From an uncultured Altererythrobacter sp. (GTDB taxonomy: Bacteria > Pseudomonadota > Alphaproteobacteria > Sphingomonadales > Sphingomonadaceae), in NCBI GenBank assembly GCA_946886565.1, contig CAMPIX010000004.1:1-64000 (forward strand): a DNA stretch of 64,000 nt, written 5' to 3'. Numbering within the stretch: position 1 is the stretch's first letter; the number at the start of each line of letters is the position of its first letter. A program made the position numbers and the translations under genes. This document shows, one piece after another, positions 9,549-17,244 of the stretch. The notes beneath the pieces are model-generated. The model saw nothing but the letters and a program-made list of their open reading frames with translations. It was not told the origin of the DNA and did not search any database.

Positions 9549-11357
9549 ATGGAACGCGACCGGCGCCTGCGACGGGACGAGCGTCCGACCCTGCGCGTGG
9601 CGCTCGTCTGGCTCGCGCTCTGCGCGATCATGCTGGCGGTCGGCTGGCCGCGGGTGGTCCAGGGCCAGTTTCCCGATCCCGACGACGTGCTGCGGCTGGT
9701 GCAGGTGCGCGACTTGCTTGCGGGGCAGGGCTGGTTCGATGTCACGCAGTACCGGATCGATCCTCCGCGCGGCGCCCCGATGCATTGGTCGCGGTTGGTC
9801 GATATCCCGCTCGCGCTCATGATCGGGATGCTGGCGCCGCTCTTGGGGCAGGCCACGGCGGAAACGATGGCGCTCGTGGCCGTCCCGCTGCTGACCTTCG
9901 GCGCCACCCTGTGGGTGGTCGGCCGCCTCGCCTGGCGGCTGCTCGGGCCGCAGACCGCGGTCTATGCCTGCCTCGCCTGCGGCTTCCTGCCCGCGCTGCT
10001 GTTCCAGTTCCAGCCGATGCGGATCGACCACCATGGCTGGCAGGTCTTCGCGGTCGCGCTCGCGCTGTGGGCGATTTCGGCCAGGAATCCGCGCACGGGT
10101 GCCGCGCTGGCCGGACTGGCGATGGCCGCGGGGCTCTCGATCTCGATCGAGTTGTTGCCGATGGCGGCGGCGTTTGGCGCGATCCTTGCGCTTCGATGGC
10201 TGCGGGATGTTCACGAGCGCTGGTGGCTTGTCGTCTATCTTCAGGCACTGGCGATCGGCCTGACGGGCCTGTTCCTCCTGACCCGGGGCCTGGCCGACCT
10301 GGCACAACATTGCGACGCGATCGCGCCGGCGCACCTTGGCTTCTTCGTCGTGGTTGCACTTGCGACGAGCGCGATTGCACCGCTGCGCACGATTACGCCG
10401 CTTGCGCTGACAGGCCTGCTCGCGGCCGCCGGGATCGCCGGACTCGCGGCTTTCGCGCTCGCCTCTCCGCAATGCGTCGCCACTCCGTTCGCGGCTCTCG
10501 ATCCACTCGTGCACGATTTCTGGTATGTCAATGTACTCGAGGGCCAGCCGCTTTGGCGGCAGCGATTTGCCTTCGCGGCTCCCATCGCGATTCAGCTCGC
10601 CGTCGGCCTTGCCGGCACGCTCTACTTGCGCTGGCGGGCGCGCGACTGGCTGCGACGGTGGTGGGGCGACTACCTGCTGTTGCTGCTGGCGGCGACGTTG
10701 CTGTCGGTGTTCGTCTGGCGTTCCGCAGCGTTCGCCTCCGTCATCGCGGCGATTCCGCTCGGCTTCCTGCTGCAACGCTTGCTCGCGCGCTTACGCGGCT
10801 CGCGCCGCCCCTTGAGCAAAGGGCTGGCAGTGGCCGCGATCGTCCTGCTCCTGGTGCCTTCGATCCCGGTCGTCGTCGCGCAGAAGATCGGGCAGAGCCA
10901 GAGCGGAAAGCAGGTCGCTTTGGTGGCAGAATCGGCATGCCGCATAGGGGACCAGGCGGCAAAGCTCGACCAGCTGCCGCCCAGCGTTGTCTTCGCACCG
11001 CTCGATATCGGACCGGCGATACTGGTGAAGAGCCACCATTCGGTCGTGGCGACCGGGCACCATCGGGCAGCAGCGGCCATGCGCGACGTCATTGCCGCCT
11101 ATACGGCAGAGCCGGATGAGGCGGAGACGATCATCGCGCGGCACGAGGCGCAATATCTCGTCATATGCACCGACCTTATGGAACCTCGGCTTTTTGCCCA
11201 CGCAGCTCCCGACGGACTGATGGCGCATTTGCTCGCAGGCGATGTTCCGGCCTGGCTCGAGCCCGTTCCAATCGAAGGGCCGCCCGAGTTCGCGGTCTAC
11301 CGCGTTGTCCGCCCCTACGCGGGACGGAAGTCCATCGCTGCGCCGTTCATGCAGTAG
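9549..11357 (+). CDS. Multi-pass GT-C glycosyltransferase, STT3/AglB-like
   Basis: About 602 residues with 10 or more predicted membrane helices and a C-terminal soluble part of roughly 130 residues. The first external loop contains QFPDPDDVLRLVQVRDLL, resembling the DxD acidic motif of oligosaccharyltransferase STT3/AglB/PglB, then APMHWSRLVDIPL, and a second loop has QPMRIDHHGWQVF with the DHH element seen in that family. I infer a transferase that moves a polyprenyl-linked sugar onto an external acceptor. The start at 9549 was chosen one base after the GtrA stop; an ATG at 9525 inside gtrA is possible. The 3' end overlaps the convergent msrB gene by 43 nt. Confidence 0.72.
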   Translation: MERDRRLRRDERPTLRVALVWLALCAIMLAVGWPRVVQGQFPDPDDVLRLVQVRDLLAGQGWFDVTQYRIDPPRGAPMHWSRLVDIPLALMIGMLAPLLGQATAETMALVAVPLLTFGATLWVVGRLAWRLLGPQTAVYACLACGFLPALLFQFQPMRIDHHGWQVFAVALALWAISARNPRTGAALAGLAMAAGLSISIELLPMAAAFGAILALRWLRDVHERWWLVVYLQALAIGLTGLFLLTRGLADLAQHCDAIAPAHLGFFVVVALATSAIAPLRTITPLALTGLLAAAGIAGLAAFALASPQCVATPFAALDPLVHDFWYVNVLEGQPLWRQRFAFAAPIAIQLAVGLAGTLYLRWRARDWLRRWWGDYLLLLLAATLLSVFVWRSAAFASVIAAIPLGFLLQRLLARLRGSRRPLSKGLAVAAIVLLLVPSIPVVVAQKIGQSQSGKQVALVAESACRIGDQAAKLDQLPPSVVFAPLDIGPAILVKSHHSVVATGHHRAAAAMRDVIAAYTAEPDEAETIIARHEAQYLVICTDLMEPRLFAHAAPDGLMAHLLAGDVPAWLEPVPIEGPPEFAVYRVVRPYAGRKSIAAPFMQ

Positions 11358-11812
11358 CGCTTGCCGGTCGGCTCGGGCCCGTCGTTGAAGACATGGCCGA
11401 GATGCCCGCCGCAATCGGCGCACAGCACTTCGGTGCGCGGGTAGCCGAGCTTGTAATCGGTGTCGGTCGCGATTCCGCCAGCCAGCGGCTTCCAGAAGCT
11501 CGGCCAGCCGGTGCCGCTGTCGAACTTGGTCTTCGAGGAATAAAGCGCATTGCCGCACCCGGCGCAGACGAAAGTGCCCGCCCGCTTCTCCTTGTCGAGC
11601 GGCGAGGAGAACGGCCGTTCGGTGCCGGCTTCGCGCAGGATGCGATACTCGGCGGAAGTGAGCTTTTTGCGCCACTCCGCGTCGCTCATCCGCACGCGAT
11701 AAGGTTTCGCCTCCGCGCTTCCGCCACAGGCGGCCAGCGCAAGGCTGGCGCACCCTGCTCCCATCAGTCGCAGCGTCGCACGGCGATCGGCAATCGTGGC
11801 GTGAATCGGCAT
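11315..11812 (-). CDS. msrB: Exported peptide-methionine (R)-S-oxide reductase
   Basis: A 165-residue protein carrying a complete MsrB domain: two zinc-binding pairs (CAGCG and CADCGG), SGTGWPSFWKP, and the catalytic region RYCMNGAAMDF with the redox Cys. It reduces methionine-R-sulfoxide in proteins. The N-terminus has a twin-arginine-like DRRATLRL followed by a hydrophobic stretch and LAAC, suggesting Tat export and lipidation, so it would repair envelope proteins. A strong AGGAGGAGGG site precedes the ATG at 11812. Its last 43 nt are antisense to the end of the STT3-like gene. Confidence 0.92.
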   Translation of the reverse strand: MPIHATIADRRATLRLMGAGCASLALAACGGSAEAKPYRVRMSDAEWRKKLTSAEYRILREAGTERPFSSPLDKEKRAGTFVCAGCGNALYSSKTKFDSGTGWPSFWKPLAGGIATDTDYKLGYPRTEVLCADCGGHLGHVFNDGPEPTGKRYCMNGAAMDFRPA

Positions 11813-11867
11813 GGCCCTCCTCCTATCAGTGCCAGCCTGAATAGCGGCGGAACGGCGAGCGTAGGAG

Positions 11868-13133
11868 TCAGGGCTTGCGACGCTCGAGAAGGCCCTTTCC
11901 GAATGCGTCGACCATAACCGTCTCGAAATGCTCGCGCGCGGCGGCCAGGCATCGGTCCTGAAGGGCGAGCCGGCCGCCGCGATCGCCGGCAACCTCCTCG
12001 ATCCGGGCGAGCAACCGGTCTTCCCAGCCGGCCGTAGCGGTGTTGATCACTTCGTCCGTCATGCCGATCATGTTGAAGAACCCGGTCAGCTTGAACGTCT
12101 CGGTCTCGACCGGAACGACCGGTGCGCCGGCCACCAGGCCGAGCACGCAGGTGTGCAGCCGCGAACTGACGACGACGTCGAAGTCCGACAGAAACCTCGC
12201 GTAATCATCGTACGGCAGCGTGCGCCCGTCGCACTCGATCCCGTCGCGCGCCAGGTATTTCTGCCAGAACGGGAAGTCGGTCGTCCATTCGTTGCTGGTC
12301 AGCGTAATCTTGCCGCGTGCGGACAGTTGCTCGATGACTGCATCCCACTGGTCTTCCAGCCCGTGGGCACGCGCCTGCAGCGCGTTGATCGCGAGCGCCA
12401 GACCTTTTCCGCCGCGCGACTGCGTGCGTTCGATCGCGCTCATCGCTGCTCCGTCGGGCAGCACGATCGGCTCTGCGGCGCCGCCGATTGAAGCCAGGTA
12501 GTCCGCGCTTTCGATATCGCGAAACTCGATCACATCGCACTGCGCGAACACATGATCGGACAGCGCGGCGAGAGTGCGGTCTTCCACTTCGAAACTCAGA
12601 TTGACGAAGGCCGTACGCGCGCCGGCAACCTGAGCGCAGCGCGCTTCGAGCAAATACGAGAGCGGCGTATCGGTCGACGTCGGGGCAAATTCGCCTGCCG
12701 GGTTGACGACAACCAGATCCGCCGAACAGATATAAGCGAGTCTTTCGAGATAGGATTTTTCACCGTAGCCGAATTTGGCCAGGAGACCGCGAAACGCGAT
12801 GAGCCGGCGAAATTTCAGAAATCGAGGCGACCGTTTTTTGCGGAAGTCGTATTCTACGTCTACCCTGGTTGGCTCGGCGGCAGCGCTACCGGACGCTTTG
12901 GCCACGAGCCGTTGAGCGAGGCGATCGAAAGCCGCGATCGGATCGGACGATTCCGCGAGTGTCTGAAGCGTGAAACGCTTCAAGTATGCCGGGACGCGCT
13001 CCAGAAGACGAATTTTGCTATCCGGATAGCGCCGGCGAAGAAAATCGCGCCACGCAATCGACAGAGCCTGGTTGCCTTGATTTTGCGTAATGGTTCTTGT
13101 TATAAGAGCTATATTTGTAGAGTTATTACTCAT
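11868..13133 (-). CDS. Polysaccharide pyruvyl transferase family protein
   Basis: A 421-residue protein. The N-terminus has NIALITRTITQNQGNQALS, the centre has LVVVNPAGEF, and the C-terminal half has VVVSSRLHTCVLGLVAGAPV, the Arg-Leu-His signature of the polysaccharide pyruvyl transferase family. Members transfer pyruvate ketals to exopolysaccharide sugars, or have adapted to other cell-wall roles, so the exact reaction is inferred. The coding start region (13060-13140) is notably AT-rich compared with the rest of the window, a sign of different origin. It lies 104 nt downstream of the flippase gene on the same strand and 55 nt before msrB. Confidence 0.8.
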   Translation of the reverse strand: MSNNSTNIALITRTITQNQGNQALSIAWRDFLRRRYPDSKIRLLERVPAYLKRFTLQTLAESSDPIAAFDRLAQRLVAKASGSAAAEPTRVDVEYDFRKKRSPRFLKFRRLIAFRGLLAKFGYGEKSYLERLAYICSADLVVVNPAGEFAPTSTDTPLSYLLEARCAQVAGARTAFVNLSFEVEDRTLAALSDHVFAQCDVIEFRDIESADYLASIGGAAEPIVLPDGAAMSAIERTQSRGGKGLALAINALQARAHGLEDQWDAVIEQLSARGKITLTSNEWTTDFPFWQKYLARDGIECDGRTLPYDDYARFLSDFDVVVSSRLHTCVLGLVAGAPVVPVETETFKLTGFFNMIGMTDEVINTATAGWEDRLLARIEEVAGDRGGRLALQDRCLAAAREHFETVMVDAFGKGLLERRKP

Positions 13134-13237
13134 TAAGTAATCCTATAGCCGAGGCTTCGGCGGCATGGCAAAGAGTTCGAGCTCGCGAACCAGGCATCGA
13201 TCGGCATTCGGTCTTCATACGAATTCGCCGATCGCGG

Positions 13238-14746
13238 TCAGCCGGAGCGGCCGAAGAGCTTGAACAACAGCGCCGCCTTCCTCTCGTTCCAGGCTGGAAA
13301 GGTCCATTTTTCGGGAGCGCAAAGCGCGATCAGGGTTGCGGCGAGGGCGAATATCACAAGCATCGCGGCGGCAAAAGCCATTCCCTCGGGCGACCATACA
13401 CGGCGCAACGCCTCACCCCCGGCCACGATCGCGCAGCCTGCGAGCAGCCCTGGAAGCATCGCCGCGATCACGTGCAGCCGCGTCGGGACGCCCGCGCCGC
13501 CGTCACGCGCGACCGGTACGATCACCGCCAGATAGAGCGTCGCAGTGCAGACCAGCGCTACCAGTTCGATCCCGCGCGGCGCCGCCCAGAACATCCCTGC
13601 GCCCATCGTCACGCTCATCAGGATGTGCCGGCGCAGCATATGTCCCATGGCGCCGGCGACGATGATCGTGCCGTCGATTAGGCTGAGCGCGATGCGCGCG
13701 GGCAGCCCGGCGACCAGAATCGCGAGCGGGATCGTGGCGCCCGTCCATTGCGACCCGAGCAGCACTGCGACGATTAGGTCGCGAAAGACGATCACGAATG
13801 CCGCGGCGAAGCTCGTCCCTATGGTGACCATGCGCAGGATCGCGCAGGCGAACGCCGTGCTGCTGCCGTCGCGCTCCCGTTTGGCGACCAGCGCCTGACG
13901 GATCGGGTGGTCCAGCGCGGCAAAGGGCTCTTTCGCCTGGGTGCTGAGGTTGTACGCGCGGCTGTAGAGGCCGGTCGTCGCGGCCGAATTCGAAAGGCCC
14001 ACTGCGATCGTGTCGATCGACGACCAGAACCATGCGAAGCCGCGCGAAGCCAGCCCGTAGCTGCCGGTCGCCGCGAGGCCCGACAGATCGAACCGGCGCG
14101 GCCAGCGCAGCGACAGCCGTGCGGCGATGGCGAATTCCACCGCCATGGTGAAGTGAAGCGCGATCTGGCCCGCGACGAGACTCCAGTAGCCCCATCCCGC
14201 GAACGCGAGCGCGATTGCGACGAGGACATAGACCGCCGCGCCCACGACCACGAACAGACCGGCATCGCGGAACCGGTGTTGCCGGCGGAGTATGGCCCGG
14301 CCTGTTACCATCACCGCCTGGAAGAAGAAGATCGCGCAGGTAGCGCGCAGCACCCCGGCGAGGCCGGCGAAGTCGAACAGCGTTTCGAGCGCGGGCGCGG
14401 CCACGATCACGCCCGCCGAAACCGCCGCCATGATCGCGAGGCACGTCCACAGCAGCGATCGCAGGCGGTTCTCGTCCAGATCGTTCGAGCGCAGGATCGG
14501 AAAGTCGATGAAGCCTTCGGCGACCACCAGCATCAGCAGGGCGAGCGAGGTCGAGATCGCGATCACGCCGAAGTCGCCCGGGGTCAGCAGCCGCGCGAGC
14601 ACCACGGTGCCCGCCAGCATGACGAAGCTTTGGCCGAACCGGCCCAGCAACGACCAGAATCCGCCGCCGATCAGCAGTCGCGAAAGGCTTGCCGAACTGC
14701 CGCGCCCCGTCCGCGCATCGTCCTTGGAAGGATCGGTCCCGGTCAT
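13238..14746 (-). CDS. Wzx-type polysaccharide flippase (MATE-like exporter)
   Basis: A 502-residue membrane protein with about 12-14 hydrophobic segments. The start of the fold, GGGFWSLLGRFGQSFVMLAGTVVLARLLTPGDFG, is characteristic of the polysaccharide synthesis/export branch of the MOP superfamily (Wzx, WzxC). It would flip undecaprenyl-linked oligosaccharide repeat units to the periplasm. The ATG at 14746 starts a short polar leader (TGTDPSKDD) before the first helix; the longer open frame back to 15052 is not protein-like. Divergent from the Wzy-type gene at 14998, the two share a control region. A possible 43-codon ORF ends 4 nt upstream. Confidence 0.88.
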   Translation of the reverse strand: MTGTDPSKDDARTGRGSSASLSRLLIGGGFWSLLGRFGQSFVMLAGTVVLARLLTPGDFGVIAISTSLALLMLVVAEGFIDFPILRSNDLDENRLRSLLWTCLAIMAAVSAGVIVAAPALETLFDFAGLAGVLRATCAIFFFQAVMVTGRAILRRQHRFRDAGLFVVVGAAVYVLVAIALAFAGWGYWSLVAGQIALHFTMAVEFAIAARLSLRWPRRFDLSGLAATGSYGLASRGFAWFWSSIDTIAVGLSNSAATTGLYSRAYNLSTQAKEPFAALDHPIRQALVAKRERDGSSTAFACAILRMVTIGTSFAAAFVIVFRDLIVAVLLGSQWTGATIPLAILVAGLPARIALSLIDGTIIVAGAMGHMLRRHILMSVTMGAGMFWAAPRGIELVALVCTATLYLAVIVPVARDGGAGVPTRLHVIAAMLPGLLAGCAIVAGGEALRRVWSPEGMAFAAAMLVIFALAATLIALCAPEKWTFPAWNERKAALLFKLFGRSG

Positions 14747-14750
14747 CGCG

Positions 14751-14882
14751 TCACGCGCCGGAGACGCGTGCGCACACCCGCAACGCGCCAGCGATCGCGC
14801 GGCGCTCCGGCAGCCGATCGACGTAGCCGGCGCGCGAACGGTCGACCGCCAAGGTGCCGCCCAGGTCGAGGTTGATATGCAC
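14751..14882 (-). CDS. Possible small ORF ahead of the flippase gene
   Basis: A GTG at 14882, preceded by AAAGGA at a spacing of 7 nt, opens a 43-codon frame that ends at a TGA 4 nt before the flippase ATG. The predicted peptide begins VHINLDLGGTLAVDRSRAGY and has no membrane segment or known motif. The good ribosome-binding site and tight spacing suggest a translated, coupled leader or a remnant of a longer gene. I do not recognise it, and coding is uncertain. Confidence 0.25.
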   Translation of the reverse strand: MHINLDLGGTLAVDRSRAGYVDRLPERRAIAGALRVCARVSGA

Positions 14883-14997
14883 GGGCGCGTCCTTTGAAAC
14901 CGGCCGTTCTCATTGCGGCAAGCGCGATGCTCCCTAGGTTTATCGCCGCACAACCTCAACACATTAAGCGAGCGATCGAAGGGAGGGAGGGGCCGAC

Positions 14998-16452
14998 TTG
15001 ACATCCATCGCCGCCGCCGCGAGAGCGGCTGGCCGAATTCCGGCCATGGCAAGACGAAGCGATCCGATGACCCACAGCCACGCCCGATCGCACCCCAGGC
15101 CGCTGGCCGCCTGGGTCGTGCTCGGTCTCTTCGCGGGGCTAGTCGCCCTGCTGGGCGGCAGCTCGCGGCCCGATGCGATCCAGATCGTCGCGCTCCGCCC
15201 GCTCGCGGCGCTGTTTCTCGCCCCGGTGCTCTATTTCTTCGCCTGGCCGCACTTTCGCGACTTGCGCGTGCCGTTTCTCCTGCTGGTCGCGCTGACCGTG
15301 TTGATGGCCCTCCAGCTCGTGCCGCTGCCGCCCGGAGTGTGGCAGGCGCTGCCCGGGCGCGAACCGATCGTCGAGCTCGACGCGGCCCTGGGGATATCGG
15401 ATGCCTGGCGACCGCTTTCGATGGTACCGAGCCGGACGCTGAATTCGCTTGCCGCCATGATCGTGCCGCTGACCGGCCTCGCGCTGGTGGCCGTGCTGCG
15501 TATCCGCCGCCGGGCGCTGCTCTATACGGTCGTCGCGATCGGCGCAGCGAGCGCCACGATCGGCCTGCTGCAGATCGCGGGAGGCGACGCGCTCTACCTT
15601 TACGAGATCGCCAACCGCGGCTCGCCGATCGGATTCTTCGCCAACCGCAACCATGCTGCGGTCCTTTGCGCGATGACGCTGGTCACGATCGTCTACCTGA
15701 TGACCGCGCCCGACTTCGGACGCCGTCCGCCTTGGCACAACATCTTGCTTGGGACGCTCGCGGCGCTGGTCCTGCTTGCCGGGCTGGTTTCGGGTTCGCG
15801 CGCGGGCCTCCTCGGGCTGACGCTGGCGCTGGCGGCGAGCGTCGGATTGTTCTGGGCGCGGCACGTACGGCGCGATCGCGCCCGCGATGCCGATGCGCGT
15901 GAAATGCCCGCCACGCTCGGCCGTCGGATCGCGCTGGCGCTCGGCATCGCCGCGGTGGTCGGGGTCGTCGCGCTCTTTTTCCTGTTCGACAGCATCCCCG
16001 CGCTCGAGCGCCTCTCGGAGAAGGGTCTTGCCGACGGCATGCGGCGCGACCTGGCGCCGATCCTGCTCGAGATGATCGGCAGATATGGGCTCGCAGGCAG
16101 CGGCTTCGGATCGTTCGAGGAAGTGTATCACATCAGCGAGCCTGCAGCGCTCATGCTTCCCTCGTATGTCAATCAAGCGCACAACGACTGGGCGCAGTGG
16201 GTGATCGAAGGCGGCCTGCCCGCTGTGGCGATCGCGGTGGTGTTCCTGGTGTGGTTCGCCGGCGCCCTGCGCGCGGTGTTCCGGGGCAGGCACGGCTTCG
16301 TGCGCGGGGTCCACTGGGCCAGCCTGGCCGCGATCCTGATCAGTGCGAGTCTGGTCGACTACCCTTTGCGCACGCCGCTGTTTCAGTTGGTTGCGGTTCT
16401 GCTACTGGCAGCCTTGTGCCGCGAGCAGCGCCACGCGCGCGACGGATACTGA
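14998..16452 (+). CDS. O-antigen ligase / Wzy-type polymerase family protein
   Basis: A 484-residue protein with about 10-12 membrane helices and a large periplasmic loop. The loop and following helix contain GSGFGSFEEVYHIS and NQAHNDWAQWVIEGGLPA, the conserved H-N-D pattern of the O-antigen ligase/polymerase (Wzy_C) family, and the middle has FFANRNHAAVLCAM. It would polymerise or attach repeat units at the outer face of the inner membrane. A TTG start at 14998 is favoured by GGGAGGG upstream; ATG codons at 15046 and 15067 in the same frame lack a good site. It precedes the Wza-like and Wzc-like genes and likely leads their operon. Confidence 0.87.
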   Translation: MTSIAAAARAAGRIPAMARRSDPMTHSHARSHPRPLAAWVVLGLFAGLVALLGGSSRPDAIQIVALRPLAALFLAPVLYFFAWPHFRDLRVPFLLLVALTVLMALQLVPLPPGVWQALPGREPIVELDAALGISDAWRPLSMVPSRTLNSLAAMIVPLTGLALVAVLRIRRRALLYTVVAIGAASATIGLLQIAGGDALYLYEIANRGSPIGFFANRNHAAVLCAMTLVTIVYLMTAPDFGRRPPWHNILLGTLAALVLLAGLVSGSRAGLLGLTLALAASVGLFWARHVRRDRARDADAREMPATLGRRIALALGIAAVVGVVALFFLFDSIPALERLSEKGLADGMRRDLAPILLEMIGRYGLAGSGFGSFEEVYHISEPAALMLPSYVNQAHNDWAQWVIEGGLPAVAIAVVFLVWFAGALRAVFRGRHGFVRGVHWASLAAILISASLVDYPLRTPLFQLVAVLLLAALCREQRHARDGY

Positions 16453-16533
16453 GCGCCGCGCGGCGCGGAAAAGGGCTTTGCATAAGCATCTGCCGACGGT
16501 TAAGGCCGGGTGCCTCGGGACGTGAAGGATAAC

Positions 16534-17244
16534 ATGACAAGCCTGATTGGAAGAGTGCTCGCGGCGGTACTGGTTTCGGCATCGCTCTCCGCGTGCGCGC
16601 ACGATCGTACGATCGGGGCGGCGCCGGGGATCGAGGTGGCCGATCTGGCGCAGTTGCCCGTTCCGCGCGACATCGGCGTTTACACCATCGGCGCGCAGGA
16701 CACCCTGCAGATTTCGGTGGTCGGATCGGAAATGCTGAGCGGCACCTTCCTGACCGACGACGAAGGATATCTGAACTACCCGCTGGTCGGCGACGTGTTC
16801 GTCGGCGGCAAGACCCCGAGCGAGGCGGCGCGTCTGATCGCCGATGGTCTGCGCGGCCGCTATGTGATCAATCCGCAGGTCAGCGTGCGGCCCGAAGCGA
16901 TCCCGGCCCCGACCGTCTCTGTCGGTGGCGAGGTGGAAACCCCCGGCACTTATCCGGCGGCGACTTCGGTCAGCCTGCTGCGCGCGATCAACAACGCCGG
17001 CGGTCTATCCGAATTCGCCAAGTCCGAGGATGTCCTCGTGCTGCGCACGGTGGATGGCCAGCGCTATATCGGGGTTTACAACATCGAAGCGATTCAGCGC
17101 GGCAATTATGGCGATCCCGCGATCTATCCCAACGACATCGTCACGGTGGGCGATTCGCCGTTCCGTAGAACGCTGCAGACCGTCCTGCAGCTCGTTCCCC
17201 TGCTTTCGACCAGCGTGATCCTGCTCGACCGGAACGGCAACTGA
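16534..17244 (+). CDS. Wza-type polysaccharide export lipoprotein (SLBB)
   Basis: A 236-residue protein with a lipoprotein signal (hydrophobic stretch ending LSAC). After it comes the poly-export domain, GVYTIGAQDTLQISVVGSE and the glycine-rich YPLVGDVFVGGKTPSEAA, then an SLBB domain around VSVGGEVETPGTYPA and ISLLRAINNAGGLSEFAK-like sequence. It would form the outer-membrane/periplasmic channel for polysaccharide. The ATG at 16534 has AAGGA 5-6 nt upstream, better than the GTG at 16510. The stop codon overlaps the kinase ATG by one base (TGATG), so the two products are translationally coupled, as expected for a Wza-Wzc export pair. Confidence 0.91.
   Translation: MTSLIGRVLAAVLVSASLSACAHDRTIGAAPGIEVADLAQLPVPRDIGVYTIGAQDTLQISVVGSEMLSGTFLTDDEGYLNYPLVGDVFVGGKTPSEAARLIADGLRGRYVINPQVSVRPEAIPAPTVSVGGEVETPGTYPAATSVSLLRAINNAGGLSEFAKSEDVLVLRTVDGQRYIGVYNIEAIQRGNYGDPAIYPNDIVTVGDSPFRRTLQTVLQLVPLLSTSVILLDRNGN

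Noticed and set aside
10652..10670. WWGDY in the GT-C protein as the WWDYG motif of oligosaccharyltransferases
   Set aside because: It lies between membrane segments, not in the C-terminal soluble domain, and the order of residues differs.
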